From assembly GCF_004916895.1 (NCBI RefSeq), contig NZ_SNTZ01000003.1:62001-126000 (forward strand): a stretch of DNA of 64,000 nt, given 5' to 3'. The stretch is from Flagellimonas alvinocaridis (lineage in GTDB: Bacteria > Bacteroidota > Bacteroidia > Flavobacteriales > Flavobacteriaceae). Both the position numbers and the translations under genes were made by a program. Position 1 is the first letter of the stretch; the number at the start of each line of letters is the position of its first letter. The notes under the pieces were generated by a model that saw only the letters and a program-made list of their open reading frames with translations, was not told where the DNA came from and did not search any database. Of the stretch, positions 1-10,253 are shown piece by piece.

Positions 1-106
1 GCCACTTTGCTGGAACTACCGCTACGTTAAGAGCGTGAGACAGGTATTGGTGATACAATGGAAGTATTCCCAATGGTCGCGCGCTGAATGACTAAGACGA
101 AAATAT
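1..106. other. Left-edge sequence with no assignable gene
   Basis: The first 106 bases hold no complete gene. One forward frame is open from base 1 to a TAA at 28-30 and could be the last nine codons of a gene lying to the left, but nine residues do not allow a family call. No Bacteroidota -7 box could be assigned with confidence ahead of the sigma-factor gene that starts at 107. Confidence 0.3.
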
Positions 107-661
107 ATGGACCAAAAAAAATACAGAGATGAACATCTTCTCGTTGAGCAGCTGAAAGAAGGCTGCCAAGAAGCCTATGGATACCTTTTTGGGATATACC
201 ATAGAGAACTGTGCAATTACATGACGGTGGTCTCTGGCAGTACAAGGGTCGCCGAAGATATAGCCCAACAAACTTTTATTAGGTTATGGGACAACAGGGA
301 ACGGTTGGTTGTCCAAGAAAACAAACTAAAGCATTACATCTTCAAAATAGCCTACCACCTCTTTATAGACTCAAAACGGAAAAAGAAAAAGGAATTTGAG
401 TTGTTGGAGAGTCTTAAACAAGAAGCGTATCTGGAAGTTGCAGATGCCGATGCTTCACTTTTTGAGGAACGATTGAAAAGAGTGGAGACCGAAATAGAAA
501 ACCTCCCCGAACAGTGTAAGCGGGTCTTTATAATGAGTAAAAAGGAAGGCCTTAAATACCAAGAGATCTCCGAGAGACTTCATATATCCATCAAAACTGT
601 TGAAGTGCATATAGGCAAAGCACTGAAAAGACTTAGGGCCCAACTGACCATTTTCTTCTAA
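107..661 (+). CDS. ECF RNA polymerase sigma-70 factor (Bacteroidetes SusCD-linked type)
   Basis: A 184-residue sigma factor of the extracytoplasmic-function class. Region 2 (about residues 8-90) contains the AEDIAQQTFIRLW segment that contacts the -10 DNA and core enzyme. Region 4 (about 125-184) ends with the helix-turn-helix KYQEISERLHISIKTVEVHI. The length is normal for the class. It is followed by a FecR gene and a SusC/SusD pair on the same strand, the usual cell-surface-signalling arrangement: ligand binding at SusC is relayed through FecR to free the sigma factor, which then transcribes the locus. That mechanism is known for the family and is inferred here. Confidence 0.95.
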   Translation: MDQKKYRDEHLLVEQLKEGCQEAYGYLFGIYHRELCNYMTVVSGSTRVAEDIAQQTFIRLWDNRERLVVQENKLKHYIFKIAYHLFIDSKRKKKKEFELLESLKQEAYLEVADADASLFEERLKRVETEIENLPEQCKRVFIMSKKEGLKYQEISERLHISIKTVEVHIGKALKRLRAQLTIFF

Positions 662-816
662 AAACCTCTCTGTAGGTTCATTTTCCCTGAATCGTTCCTT
701 CTAAAGTTTCAGGGCAAAAAAAGCATACTCTATAATTTTTGTGTTAAAAAAATAAATTCAGGTAAGGGTTTTTTGAAAAACTGCGTCTGTTTTATAAAAG
801 AGATAAATTTTCACCG

Positions 817-1995
817 ATGACCAAGTTCGATATAAGAAGAACTATTACAAGATACATCAACCAGGAAGCTACCCAGGAAGAATTGTCAATGTTGTATGAG
901 TGGGTAAAAAAGGGGAACAACCAAGAAGTGTTCAAAAAGTATGTTCAGGCAGATTTCCTGATAAATTATCAGAACAGATCTTGGAAGTCTGAGGAAGCCT
1001 TCAAAAATTTCTTGGAAACCATAAAAGAGAATGACTCCAAAAAGGTAAGGTCATTGTTGGTACGCGGAGATATGTGGAAATATGCGGCTGCCATAGTGGT
1101 AATTGTATCCACATCCTTTTTTGCATTGCTATACAGTACTCCGCAAGAGGATATGACTCCTCGAGTGGACTTAAATATGATAACGTTGCAATTGGAGAAT
1201 GGTGAAGTGTTGAATCTAGACCCAAGTGCCAATGGAACGATTAAAAGCAAAATGGGAAATACTGTTTTTTCTTTGGTAGAAGGAGTACTCATCCAAAAGA
1301 ATGGAACCAAAGGGAAGAAAGTGGAAAAAAACAATGTACTGAAGATCCCTTATGGGAAAAAGCTTTCGGTAACCCTACAAGATGGTACCGTGGTCATGTT
1401 GAATTCGGGATCTACATTGAGCTATCCGGCTAGTTTTTCCGGGAAGGACAAAAGAGAGGTGTATTTGCAGGGAGAAGCCTTTTTTGAAGTGGCCAAGAAC
1501 CCGGAACAACCGTTTTTTGTCAAAACCAATACAATATATACCCAAGTGTATGGTACAGTGTTCAATGTATCCGCTTATACAGAGGATGGAGTGGCGGAAG
1601 TGGTTTTGGTAGAAGGCTCGGTAGGAGTTGGGGAAGTTGATGTAAATACCTCCAAAACCCCGCAAATGCTAAAGCCCTCACAAAAAGCTTCAAAGCTACT
1701 TGATGTGGAGAGTGGTTTTGTTGTGGAAGATGTGGATGTTTCTTCATATGTGTCGTGGACCAAAGGCATATTGACCTTTGAAAACGAGGCGATGTCCAAC
1801 ATTATAAAAAAGCTGGAGCGTCAGTATAACATACATATTATAAACCAATTTGAAGAATTGGGTGAGCGAAGATTCACGGGAATGTTCGATGTGGAGGACA
1901 TAGACCGGGTTTTGAAAACAATTCAGACCCATACCCGCTTCAGCTATCAAAAAGAAGGAAAAACAATAACAATAAAAGAACCTAACAAACAATAG
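817..1995 (+). CDS. FecR-family anti-sigma factor
   Basis: A 392-residue protein with an N-terminal cytoplasmic sigma-binding part (about 1-85), one transmembrane helix (about 88-110, AAAIVVIVSTSFFALLY) and a periplasmic FecR domain (about 175-280, including IPYGKKLSVTLQDGTVVMLN). The C-terminal part (about 320-392) matches the DUF4974 STN-like tail common in Bacteroidota FecR proteins. It lies 155 bp after the sigma gene and 65 bp before susC. Its expected role is to hold the sigma factor inactive until the N-terminal signalling domain of the neighbouring SusC contacts its periplasmic part. The family and topology are clear; the signal is unknown. Confidence 0.93.
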   Translation: MTKFDIRRTITRYINQEATQEELSMLYEWVKKGNNQEVFKKYVQADFLINYQNRSWKSEEAFKNFLETIKENDSKKVRSLLVRGDMWKYAAAIVVIVSTSFFALLYSTPQEDMTPRVDLNMITLQLENGEVLNLDPSANGTIKSKMGNTVFSLVEGVLIQKNGTKGKKVEKNNVLKIPYGKKLSVTLQDGTVVMLNSGSTLSYPASFSGKDKREVYLQGEAFFEVAKNPEQPFFVKTNTIYTQVYGTVFNVSAYTEDGVAEVVLVEGSVGVGEVDVNTSKTPQMLKPSQKASKLLDVESGFVVEDVDVSSYVSWTKGILTFENEAMSNIIKKLERQYNIHIINQFEELGERRFTGMFDVEDIDRVLKTIQTHTRFSYQKEGKTITIKEPNKQ

Positions 1996-2060
1996 TGCCT
2001 ATGATTTGAAGAACCAGTAGACCAAAAAACGAATACTTAACTAACTAGACTAAAAGAATT

Positions 2061-5000
2061 ATGAAAAAAACCAAAACTATCCATGCTTTGTCGCCAAAGG
2101 TCGGTAGAAGAATATTATGCTGTTTTTTCTTACTGTTTATATTCGGCCATTTGAAAGCGGCATCATGTACGCAAGAGGATATTGTTGCCATAAGCTTTGA
2201 GAATACGAAGCTAGGGGATGTATTTGAAATGATTACAGAATCAACCGGATACAAGTTTTTCTATGAAGCTTCCGATGTTGACCTGAACCATAAGGTATCC
2301 ATATCCCGCAAAGACCTTTGTGTTGAAGATTTCATGAAAGAACTTTTCAAGGATACGGACCTGTACTTTGAGGTGATCGCAAGGCAAATTGTGGTGAAGC
2401 ACAAAGACAAGGGGCCACTGCCCAATTTAGTTCCCCAGAAAAGAATTGATGCACCAAAGCCGCAGTCCAACCTTTCGGGTACGGTTCTGGACGAAGCAGG
2501 TATGCCCTTGCCGGGGGCAAGTATTGTGGCCAAAGGGACCACAGTGGGTACAACTACCGATTTTGACGGGAAATTTACCATTACATTGCCAGTAGGTGTT
2601 ACCGAAATCCAAGTAACCTATATTGGGTATAGACCCAAAGAAGTGAATGTGGCAGGACAGACCTCCATCACGGTTTCCATGGAACAGGATGCCGCTGCCC
2701 TTGAAGAAGTTGTGGTAGTGGGGTATGGAACATTGGCCAAAACCAAGGTGACAGGTTCTGTAGTCTCCATTACCCCAGAAACCATTGTTGAGGTTCCCGC
2801 ACTGACCCCGGAAGGTGCCCTGATCGGCCAAGTTTCCGGTGTGCAGGTACAGGAAGTCTCCGGTGAACCGGGTGCGGCCCCTAACATTAGGGTGCGTGGT
2901 TCAGGTTCTATTTCTGCGGGAAACGACCCATTGTTTGTTGTGGACGGAATCCCTATTTCGCGTAACCTTACCTCATCAAGTCAGTTGGGGGGTGTTGCCA
3001 ATAGAAGGGCTACGTTCCAACCCCCGACCATTAATCCATTGGCTACGCTAAATCCAAATGATATTGAATCCATTCAAGTACTCAAGGATGCGAGTGCCGC
3101 AGCTATTTATGGGTCTAGGGGAGGTAATGGGGTTCTTTTGATCACCACCAAGAAAGGGTCCAACTCTGAAGAAGGAGTATTTTCTTTTGATTCTTATGTG
3201 AGCATACAGTCCGTTGCCAATAAGTTGGATTTGATGAATGCCCAAGAATTGATAGACTATACTACGGATGCCAGGAACAACAATTATCTGGCCTCTGTTG
3301 ATGGAGCTTCCATCAATGATCCCATAGGACCCGGAGATAGAGGGAATGCCAACTACGAACTACCGGAATCCTTTGTTAACTGGGATGGTACGGATACTGA
3401 TTGGCAAGACCTTATCTTTAAGACCGGAATAGTTCAGAGTTACAATTTTTCATACGCATCACCGGTAAGGAACAAGACAAGTTTTTATGCATCCACGGGC
3501 TATTTTTCCCAAACCGGGGTTATAGATAAGGCGAAGTTTGAGCGGTACTCCGTACTGCTGAACCTAAATTCCCAACTTGCCAAAAAGTTGAACTTGGATG
3601 TAAGATTGGCCCCGACCGTTACCGAAAACCAACGGGTACCGGCATCTTCACCTTATTTTGCCACGCCTCCAGGTATCGTCTATTCAGCCATAGTGCATTC
3701 TCCAACAGTGAGTCCATACAATCCTGACGGTACCATAAACCAACTGAACAACCAATCCTATTTGGGAGGTGGGACCACAACGGCAAGTAATCCTTTGGCA
3801 ATCATCGAAGCCGTGGATGACCAAATATTCCAATTTCAGACAAGGGGAAGCCTTGCATTGACCTACGATATTTTACCGGAGTTGAGTTTTAAGACATTCG
3901 GAGGGGCATACATTAATTTGTACAATCAGGATTTTTACCGTGCCAACACATTGTTGTACAGAAATTCGGCGGATGGTAACCCGTATGGACAGGCATCATC
4001 TTCCACAGAGACCAATTGGCTTTGGGAGAATACCCTCAATTGGAAAAAGGAATTTGGAGACCATTATTTGGATGCTGTTTTGGGATATACCGCCCAAAAG
4101 GACAATTTGACATTGAAACAGGTATTGGCCAACAACTATCCGGATGATTTGGTTCCGACCATCAGTGGGGGACAGGTGTTTGGTGGCACCTCTGTAAAGG
4201 AACAGTGGTCGTTATTGTCCTCTCTATTCAGGGTCAACTACAGTTACAAGGACAAGTATTTGTTTACCGGTACGATTCGTTCCGATAAATCATCCAGATT
4301 CGGAAAGAATAACCAAACGGGATATTTTCCTTCTTTCTCGGTGGGGTGGAGATTGAACGAAGAATCGTTCTTGGTCGGGTCAGAAACCGTTTCCGAGCTA
4401 AAACTTAGATTGAGTTGGGGGCAGACGGGTAACTTTGAGATTCCCAATTATGGGGCCGTTGGCCTATTATCCCCCCAAAACTATAACTTGGGAGGAAATG
4501 AAATCAACGGTTTGGTCCAGAGTACCATTCCCAATCCCAATCTGACTTGGGAGAAATCGGAACAGATTGATGCAGGTATTGAACTGGGATTGTTCAACAA
4601 TCGAGTTTTTCTTTTGGCCGATTACTACGATACAAAAACCAGAGATCTGTTGTTGAATGTTGCCATTTCCTCGGTATCTGGGTTTGAAACTACGTTGAGA
4701 AATCTTGGTGAAGTACAAAACAGGGGATTTGAGATTGCGTTGAGCACCAAGAATTTTGTAGGAGATTTTACGTGGAATACGGATATCAATTTTTCAACCA
4801 ATAAGAATGAAGTGCTTTCGCTCAATGAAGGAAACGAACCCATTTATTCTTCAGGTAGTGCCGGTGTACGCCACGTAACAAGGGTAGGAGACCCGATAGG
4901 AAGCTATTACGGATATGTAGTGGACGGTATATACCAATCACAGGCAGAAATAGATAGTGCTCCCCTGGATACCCAGGCTCCTGATCCAGGTGTCGGTGAT

Positions 5001-5585
5001 TTCAAGTTCAAGGACATTGATGGGGACGGAGAGATCACTCCAGATGATAGAACGGTTACCGGGAGTTATTTTCCGGATTTTACCTGGGGGGTAAACAATA
5101 GGTTCAAGTACAAGAACATAGATTTGAGCTTCTTGATCCAAGGAGTCGAAGGGAATGAGATCTTGAACCTTACCTCAAGACATATGAAGAACGGGGAGGC
5201 CAATTTTAATTCCTATGCCATTTTCAATGAACGATGGAGGTCGCCTTCCGACCCTGGGAACGGGTCGATTCCACGGGCGGACAGAGAATCTGGAAATCAT
5301 GGAAATAACAACAGACCGTCTTCTTTCCAAGTAGAGGATGGGTCGTATATCCGATTGAGGAATGTGACCTTGGGTTATACATTGCCAACCAATAATCTTT
5401 TTGGAAGCAACATCCAGAAACTTAGGTTCTATGTTACGGGAACAAATCTTTTTACGATTACCGATTACCTTGGTTACAACCCAGAGGTGAGTAGTATTAC
5501 CACGAACAGTTTAACCCCGGGCGAGGATTATGGAGCATTTCCATTGACCAAATCCTTTACCCTAGGAGTAAACTTAAAGTTCTAA
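2061..5585 (+). CDS. SusC/RagA-family TonB-linked outer-membrane transporter with STN signalling domain
   Basis: An 1174-residue outer-membrane importer. A basic N-terminus and hydrophobic stretch (about 17-34) form the signal peptide. Residues 40-115 are a secretin/TonB short N-terminal (STN) domain, the part that talks to FecR. Residues 139-208 are the carboxypeptidase-D-like beta-sandwich (SGTVLDEAGMPLPGASI), followed by the conserved EEVVVVGYG segment, the plug domain (VTGSVVSITPETI) and a long beta-barrel ending in an aromatic residue (VNLKF), as expected for BAM insertion. It energises uptake of an oligomer bound by the SusD lipoprotein encoded 8 bp downstream. The substrate cannot be read from the sequence, but the neighbours point to a sugar or modified sugar. 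Confidence 0.96.
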   Translation: MKKTKTIHALSPKVGRRILCCFFLLFIFGHLKAASCTQEDIVAISFENTKLGDVFEMITESTGYKFFYEASDVDLNHKVSISRKDLCVEDFMKELFKDTDLYFEVIARQIVVKHKDKGPLPNLVPQKRIDAPKPQSNLSGTVLDEAGMPLPGASIVAKGTTVGTTTDFDGKFTITLPVGVTEIQVTYIGYRPKEVNVAGQTSITVSMEQDAAALEEVVVVGYGTLAKTKVTGSVVSITPETIVEVPALTPEGALIGQVSGVQVQEVSGEPGAAPNIRVRGSGSISAGNDPLFVVDGIPISRNLTSSSQLGGVANRRATFQPPTINPLATLNPNDIESIQVLKDASAAAIYGSRGGNGVLLITTKKGSNSEEGVFSFDSYVSIQSVANKLDLMNAQELIDYTTDARNNNYLASVDGASINDPIGPGDRGNANYELPESFVNWDGTDTDWQDLIFKTGIVQSYNFSYASPVRNKTSFYASTGYFSQTGVIDKAKFERYSVLLNLNSQLAKKLNLDVRLAPTVTENQRVPASSPYFATPPGIVYSAIVHSPTVSPYNPDGTINQLNNQSYLGGGTTTASNPLAIIEAVDDQIFQFQTRGSLALTYDILPELSFKTFGGAYINLYNQDFYRANTLLYRNSADGNPYGQASSSTETNWLWENTLNWKKEFGDHYLDAVLGYTAQKDNLTLKQVLANNYPDDLVPTISGGQVFGGTSVKEQWSLLSSLFRVNYSYKDKYLFTGTIRSDKSSRFGKNNQTGYFPSFSVGWRLNEESFLVGSETVSELKLRLSWGQTGNFEIPNYGAVGLLSPQNYNLGGNEINGLVQSTIPNPNLTWEKSEQIDAGIELGLFNNRVFLLADYYDTKTRDLLLNVAISSVSGFETTLRNLGEVQNRGFEIALSTKNFVGDFTWNTDINFSTNKNEVLSLNEGNEPIYSSGSAGVRHVTRVGDPIGSYYGYVVDGIYQSQAEIDSAPLDTQAPDPGVGDFKFKDIDGDGEITPDDRTVTGSYFPDFTWGVNNRFKYKNIDLSFLIQGVEGNEILNLTSRHMKNGEANFNSYAIFNERWRSPSDPGNGSIPRADRESGNHGNNNRPSSFQVEDGSYIRLRNVTLGYTLPTNNLFGSNIQKLRFYVTGTNLFTITDYLGYNPEVSSITTNSLTPGEDYGAFPLTKSFTLGVNLKF

Positions 5586-5593
5586 CCTAAAAA

Positions 5594-6982
5594 ATGGAAA
5601 ACATGAAACGAGTTCTATATATAATACTATGCACGGTTCTATTCGCCGGATGTAGTGAAGATTTTACTGACCTTGCACCAGTATCCAATAGGAATGAAGC
5701 CGATTTCTATAATTCTGCGGATGATTTTGAAGTGGCCATCAATGCAAGTTATTCAGGGCTTCAAAGCATAGGAATTTATGGAAGGGGGTATTGGACCATG
5801 TTCGAGATGCGAAGCGATAATACCGATCAAGGTCCGGATGCCACAGGGTTGGCACGTCAATACACCGAAATCAATTCCTTTACCGAAGATGCGTTGAACG
5901 AGCAGATTACTTCCGCATGGAGTGAATCGTACAAGGTGATTGCCAATTGCAACGTGATTTTGGAACGGATACCTAATGTGGAAATGGATGCCTCCCTAAA
6001 GAACAGGGTCACAGGAGAAGCACTGTTCATTAGATCATTGGTGTACTATCATATGGCCATCGGTTTTGGAAACATCCCTTTACAGCTTACCCCATATATC
6101 TCTGGGGATGAGCTGACACAGGTGGACCAAAACACGATTTTGGGACAATTGGTCACGGACCTGACCACGGCCGAAGACGCCTTACCGGTTTCTTACTCGG
6201 GCAGTGAAGTGGGAAAAGCAACAAAGGGAGCGGCTGCTACTCTTTTGGCCAAGGTATTGCTGACCTTGGGTGATGATTCTGCTGCTGAAACGGTACTTCG
6301 GAGAATCATAGCCAATTATGGATATGAACTGCTTCCAGACTATGCCGATTTATGGGGTGTGGCCAATGAGAACAATGCGGAATCCATTTTTGAGGTGCAA
6401 TACATCAGTGGGGGGATTGGACAAGGAAGCCTTTTTACCAACGATTTTTCACCCAGTACCGATTTGCAAACAGGCTCAGGATTTGGGCGAAACCGACCTA
6501 CGGTTTCCATGTTGGAGGCATATGAGGACGGTGACCTTCGGTATGATATATCGATGGGGGATTCTTATGTGGATTTGGAAGGAGAGACCATAGAAGCTAG
6601 GTACATCAAAAAGTACCGATCTGATTTGGCAATTGAAAACGATTCCGATACCAACTTTGTGGTTTTTAGATATGCAGATGTACTTCTTATGCTGGCCGAA
6701 GCATTGGGGGAAACACCCGAAAGCTATGATTTGATCAATGAGATTAGGAATAGGGCAAATCTTCCCGATATTGATGCCTCCACTCCAGGAACCTTCGAAG
6801 AAAAACTATTGCAGGAGAGAAGAGTGGAGCTTGCTTTTGAGAACCATAGATGGCCAGATTTAAAACGCTTTGGTATGGTGGATAAAATCCAGGATGCTGA
6901 ACCCTTCATCACCGGGACAAGGGAGTTTTTCTATATCCCACAACGTGAGATGGACATTAACCCAAATTTTGTACAGAACTAA
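5594..6982 (+). CDS. SusD/RagB-family nutrient-binding lipoprotein
   Basis: A 462-residue surface lipoprotein that acts as the lid of the SusC barrel. The N-terminus has a short signal peptide ending in the lipobox LFAGC; the second ATG at 5603 (MKRVLYII) would give a more typical signal sequence, so the true start may be nine bases downstream. The SusD features are a TPR-like helical core (NCNVILERIPN and the following helices) and the C-terminal motif LAEALGE..YDLINEIRNRANLP followed by LLQERRVELAFENHRW, the signature of the RagB/SusD family. It is 8 bp after susC and surely cotranscribed with it. Confidence 0.96.
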   Translation: MENMKRVLYIILCTVLFAGCSEDFTDLAPVSNRNEADFYNSADDFEVAINASYSGLQSIGIYGRGYWTMFEMRSDNTDQGPDATGLARQYTEINSFTEDALNEQITSAWSESYKVIANCNVILERIPNVEMDASLKNRVTGEALFIRSLVYYHMAIGFGNIPLQLTPYISGDELTQVDQNTILGQLVTDLTTAEDALPVSYSGSEVGKATKGAAATLLAKVLLTLGDDSAAETVLRRIIANYGYELLPDYADLWGVANENNAESIFEVQYISGGIGQGSLFTNDFSPSTDLQTGSGFGRNRPTVSMLEAYEDGDLRYDISMGDSYVDLEGETIEARYIKKYRSDLAIENDSDTNFVVFRYADVLLMLAEALGETPESYDLINEIRNRANLPDIDASTPGTFEEKLLQERRVELAFENHRWPDLKRFGMVDKIQDAEPFITGTREFFYIPQREMDINPNFVQN

Positions 6983-7187
6983 GCAATGACTTTGATTACG
7001 TTATAATGTGTTTTCATTATTTAAGTTAGTTTGATTGGTAGCGCCCCAAAATACCATGAATCCCTACTTATGATGCTATGGGTGCCATTGTCAAAAAGGA
7101 CAGGGGTCCGTTTCATAAAGTTGCTTTATAAGAATCGACCAAAATCACAATTACTAAATTTTTAAGGAACCTAATATAGATTATACG

Positions 7188-8075
7188 ATGAGAAAATTAA
7201 TGATGGCAATTTGCCTTTGCTTTGCCTTTGCAACCATCCAGGCACAAGAAAAAAAAGTACTCAATATTATAGCCATTGGGGCACACCCTGATGACTGTGA
7301 CTCAAAATTCGGGGGTACTGCAGCACTCTTTGCAAAAATGGGCCACAATGTAAAATTTTTGGCGTTGACCAACGGAGACGCAGGCCACCAAAGCATGGGA
7401 GGAGGGCCATTGGCCAAAAAGCGCAGACAAGAGGCCAAGGATGCGGCCAAAGCTTTGGGTATTGCGGAATACGAAGTTCTGGATAACCATGACGGGGAGC
7501 TGTTTCCCACTTTGAACGTTCGACTGGAGGTAATCCGAAGAATACGTGGCTGGAACGCTGATATCGTTTTAGGGTTGAGACCCAATGATTATCATCCCGA
7601 TCATAGAAATGCAGGTTCCGTTGTACAAGATGCAGCCTACATGAACATTGTGCCCAACGTAGCTCCGGACACACCACCCCTTAAAAAGAATCCAGTTTTT
7701 CTATACATGAGCGATCACTTTAAAAAGCCATACCCATTCCAAAAAGACATTGCGGTGATAGTGGATGATGTGATCGATACCAAAGTCAAAGGTTTGGCGG
7801 CCCACGATTCACAAATGTTCGAATGGTTGCCATGGACCAATGGAATGGACCTTGCCACCATTCCCAAAGGAGAAAAGGAAAGACTGGCATGGCTGAAGGA
7901 CAGATGGATGAACAGAAAACCCGATGCCGGCACTTTGGAAGTCGTAAAGAAGTGGTATCCCAACGTGGATGTCTCCAAAGTAAAGCAGGTGGAGTTCTTT
8001 GAGATTTGCGAGTATGGAAAACAACCGACCGAAGAAGAAATCAAGGAATTGTTCCCCATGCTGGGTACAGAATAG
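7188..8075 (+). CDS. Exported PIG-L (LmbE-like) family deacetylase
   Basis: A 295-residue zinc-dependent N-deacetylase family member. The signal peptide is about residues 1-20 (MRKLMMAICLCFAFATIQAQ). The family zinc motif AHPDD is at about 32-36, the GDAGHQ segment follows, and the second metal-binding stretch RPNDYHPDHRNAG lies near 130. Known members remove the acetyl group from N-acetylglucosamine-type sugars or related amides. Sitting in a SusCD locus together with a sugar transporter and a ROK kinase, it probably deacylates an N-acetylated sugar or glycan in the periplasm. A 205-bp gap separates it from susD, so it may have its own promoter. Confidence 0.9.
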   Translation: MRKLMMAICLCFAFATIQAQEKKVLNIIAIGAHPDDCDSKFGGTAALFAKMGHNVKFLALTNGDAGHQSMGGGPLAKKRRQEAKDAAKALGIAEYEVLDNHDGELFPTLNVRLEVIRRIRGWNADIVLGLRPNDYHPDHRNAGSVVQDAAYMNIVPNVAPDTPPLKKNPVFLYMSDHFKKPYPFQKDIAVIVDDVIDTKVKGLAAHDSQMFEWLPWTNGMDLATIPKGEKERLAWLKDRWMNRKPDAGTLEVVKKWYPNVDVSKVKQVEFFEICEYGKQPTEEEIKELFPMLGTE

Positions 8076-8126
8076 GAGTGGACCAATATTTGGAACCCCA
8101 AGATTAAAATAACCAACCAACTAAAA

Positions 8127-9389
8127 ATGGAGCACAACAAGGCCACAACCAAAAGATATTTTCACATCATTGGGTTGGTAATGATCGTATTCTTTGTAAT
8201 ATCCTTCATCACCAACATACTGAACTCGATAATAGTGGATGTTAAGGGTAGTTTTGATCTAAGTCTGACTTTGACAGGCCTACTGCCATTTACATTCTTT
8301 ATCGCATATGGGATCATGTCCATACCTGCAGGGTTCCTTTCCGAAAGGTTTAGTGAGAAGACCTTACTGTCCGTATCCTTTCTGGTAATGGCCATTGCCT
8401 CTATGGGCTTTGCCCTTACCCCACAGTACAGTGTGTTCAGTATTACACTATTTATACTGGGTTGTTGTATGGCGGTCCTTCAGGTCATTATTAATCCCAT
8501 GTTACGCGTTGCCGGAGGTGAGGAACATTTTGCATTCAACTCGGTACTGGCGCAATTGGTGTTTGGGTCAGCGTCTTTTTTAAGCCCTTATCTCTATAAA
8601 TACTTGGTGAACAAGGAAGAGGTTTCCAACGATATGATTGCAGACATGTTGCGGGGATGGGTGCCTGAGGATTTGCCTTGGGCCTCGCTCTATATTGTGT
8701 TTGCTGGAATATCCCTTTTGTTGTTTTTCTATGTTTTTTTTACCAAATATCCAAAGTTTGAAAAGACTGAGGAAGAAAGGGCAGGGGACAAAAGCTCCTA
8801 TTGGGATTTATTGAAAAACAAATGGACCATACTGTATTTTATAGGGATGTTTTGTTATGTGGGTACGGAACAAGGTGTTGGAAATTGGATATCCCAATTC
8901 TTATACGAATACCACGGACTTGACCCACAAACCACAGGAGCTGACACTGTATCCTATTTTTGGGCCATGTTGACGGTAGGATGTCTGCTGGGCCTTCTAT
9001 TGTTGAAGTTTATGGATAGCCGGAAACTGTTGATTTTGGCAACATCCATAACCATAGTCTGTCTTATTTTGGCCTTGACAGGCTCATCCCAAATGGCATT
9101 GATAGGTTTTCCAATGGTGGGATTCTTTATTTCGGTAATGTATTCCATTATAGTTTCATTGGCGCTCAACTCGGTAAAGGAACACCATGGTTCGTTGTCC
9201 GGAATTTTATGTACCGGTATAGCAGGTGGAGCGGTCATTCCATTTATGGTAGGGGGGCTGGGTGAAATGTTGACCCTGAAATCTGGAATGTTTTTTCTGA
9301 TACTGCCCTTGGCATTTATTCTTTCCATCGGCTTTTGGGCCAAACCCTTGGTAAATAATAAGACGATAAGCTTAAAGAAGGAACAGTGA
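8127..9389 (+). CDS. MFS sugar permease (FucP/GluP-like)
   Basis: A 420-residue inner-membrane carrier with about 12 hydrophobic segments. The loop between helices 2 and 3 (YGIMSIPAGFLSERFSEK) is the MFS signature as found in the fucose/glucose permease branch, and a charged central loop (about 210-230) separates the two six-helix halves. It is expected to bring the monosaccharide released in the periplasm into the cytoplasm. It starts 51 bp after the deacetylase gene and its stop overlaps the GTG start of the ROK gene, so the two are translationally coupled. The exact sugar is not determinable by eye. Confidence 0.88.
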   Translation: MEHNKATTKRYFHIIGLVMIVFFVISFITNILNSIIVDVKGSFDLSLTLTGLLPFTFFIAYGIMSIPAGFLSERFSEKTLLSVSFLVMAIASMGFALTPQYSVFSITLFILGCCMAVLQVIINPMLRVAGGEEHFAFNSVLAQLVFGSASFLSPYLYKYLVNKEEVSNDMIADMLRGWVPEDLPWASLYIVFAGISLLLFFYVFFTKYPKFEKTEEERAGDKSSYWDLLKNKWTILYFIGMFCYVGTEQGVGNWISQFLYEYHGLDPQTTGADTVSYFWAMLTVGCLLGLLLLKFMDSRKLLILATSITIVCLILALTGSSQMALIGFPMVGFFISVMYSIIVSLALNSVKEHHGSLSGILCTGIAGGAVIPFMVGGLGEMLTLKSGMFFLILPLAFILSIGFWAKPLVNNKTISLKKEQ

Positions 9390-10231
9390 AAGGGATTGGA
9401 GCAGAGGTTCTTGGGGTTGATATAGGTGGAACTAAGATCAAATCGGGCAGGGTGATGGGAAACAGAATAGTGGATACCCATCTCATTGAAGTAAATCGAG
9501 ATGATTCAGAGGAAATTGCCCTCAATAAGGTGTTTGGGGCCATTGATGAGCTTATGACTGATTCAATTCGAGCCATAGGTATAGGTGTTCCCGCGGTAGT
9601 AGATCCAGATTCAGGAATGGTATATGATGTACAAAACATTCCATCTTGGACAAAAGTTCCTTTGAGAAGAAAAGTTCAAGATCGGTACAATGTGCCTGTC
9701 CATATTAACAACGATGCCAACTGTTTCGCGTTGGGCGAGAAGCATTTTGGGAAAGCCATGGGATATTCGAATTGTGTAGCGCTTTCATTGGGAACAGGAT
9801 TGGGTATGGGCATTTTGGTGGATGGAAAGCTATACAATGGCGTACTGTGCGGAGCGGGGGAAGTAGGTATGATTCCTTATAAGGATGGGATTATGGAGCA
9901 TTATGCGGGTAGTTTTTTCTTTGATGAAAAATACGGGGAGTCGGCCAAAGCCTTATTCAGGAAGGCCATGGATAAAGATAAGATGGCTCTACAGGCGTAC
10001 AAGGAATACGGAGTTCATCTAGGAGAAGCCATCAAGGCCATTCTTTATATGTATGCTCCCCAAGCCATAGTCCTTGGCGGATCCATAAGCAAGGCATATA
10101 CGTTTTTTAAAGAATCGATGTATGAAACCTTAATTTCATTTACTTATCAAAAACAATTGGAACAAACAAAAATTGAAACATCAGACTTAATGGATGCTCC
10201 CATATTGGGCGCGGCTGCATTGTGTCTGTAA
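9386..10231 (+). CDS. ROK-family sugar kinase
   Basis: A 281-residue kinase-type ROK protein without a DNA-binding domain. Its N-terminal phosphate-binding loop is GVDIGGTKIKSG (about 10-21). Further motifs are IGIGVPAVVD, HINNDANCFALGE (with the catalytic Asp in the DAN segment) and LSLGTGLGMGI. The usual ROK zinc site, a GHxxxxxxxxxCxCGxxGCxE segment, is not present: the corresponding stretch reads GEVGMIPYKDGIMEHYAGS without cysteines. The start is a GTG whose last two bases lie in the TGA stop of the transporter gene, so it is coupled to it. It is expected to phosphorylate the imported sugar. Confidence 0.85.
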   Translation: MKGIGAEVLGVDIGGTKIKSGRVMGNRIVDTHLIEVNRDDSEEIALNKVFGAIDELMTDSIRAIGIGVPAVVDPDSGMVYDVQNIPSWTKVPLRRKVQDRYNVPVHINNDANCFALGEKHFGKAMGYSNCVALSLGTGLGMGILVDGKLYNGVLCGAGEVGMIPYKDGIMEHYAGSFFFDEKYGESAKALFRKAMDKDKMALQAYKEYGVHLGEAIKAILYMYAPQAIVLGGSISKAYTFFKESMYETLISFTYQKQLEQTKIETSDLMDAPILGAAALCL

Positions 10232-10253
10232 AATGTATAATCGTATTGCACAA

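Noticed and set aside
2-14. CCACTTTGCTGGA occurs at the left edge and again near 63116
   Set aside because: A 13-base identity without further extension in a 64-kb window is close to chance and the flanks differ; it is not an attachment-site pair.
1375-1802. Long antisense frames opposite the fecR, susC, ggt, M14 and amidohydrolase genes
   Set aside because: They follow the codon pattern of the sense genes, have no domain resemblance or plausible starts, and are shadows.
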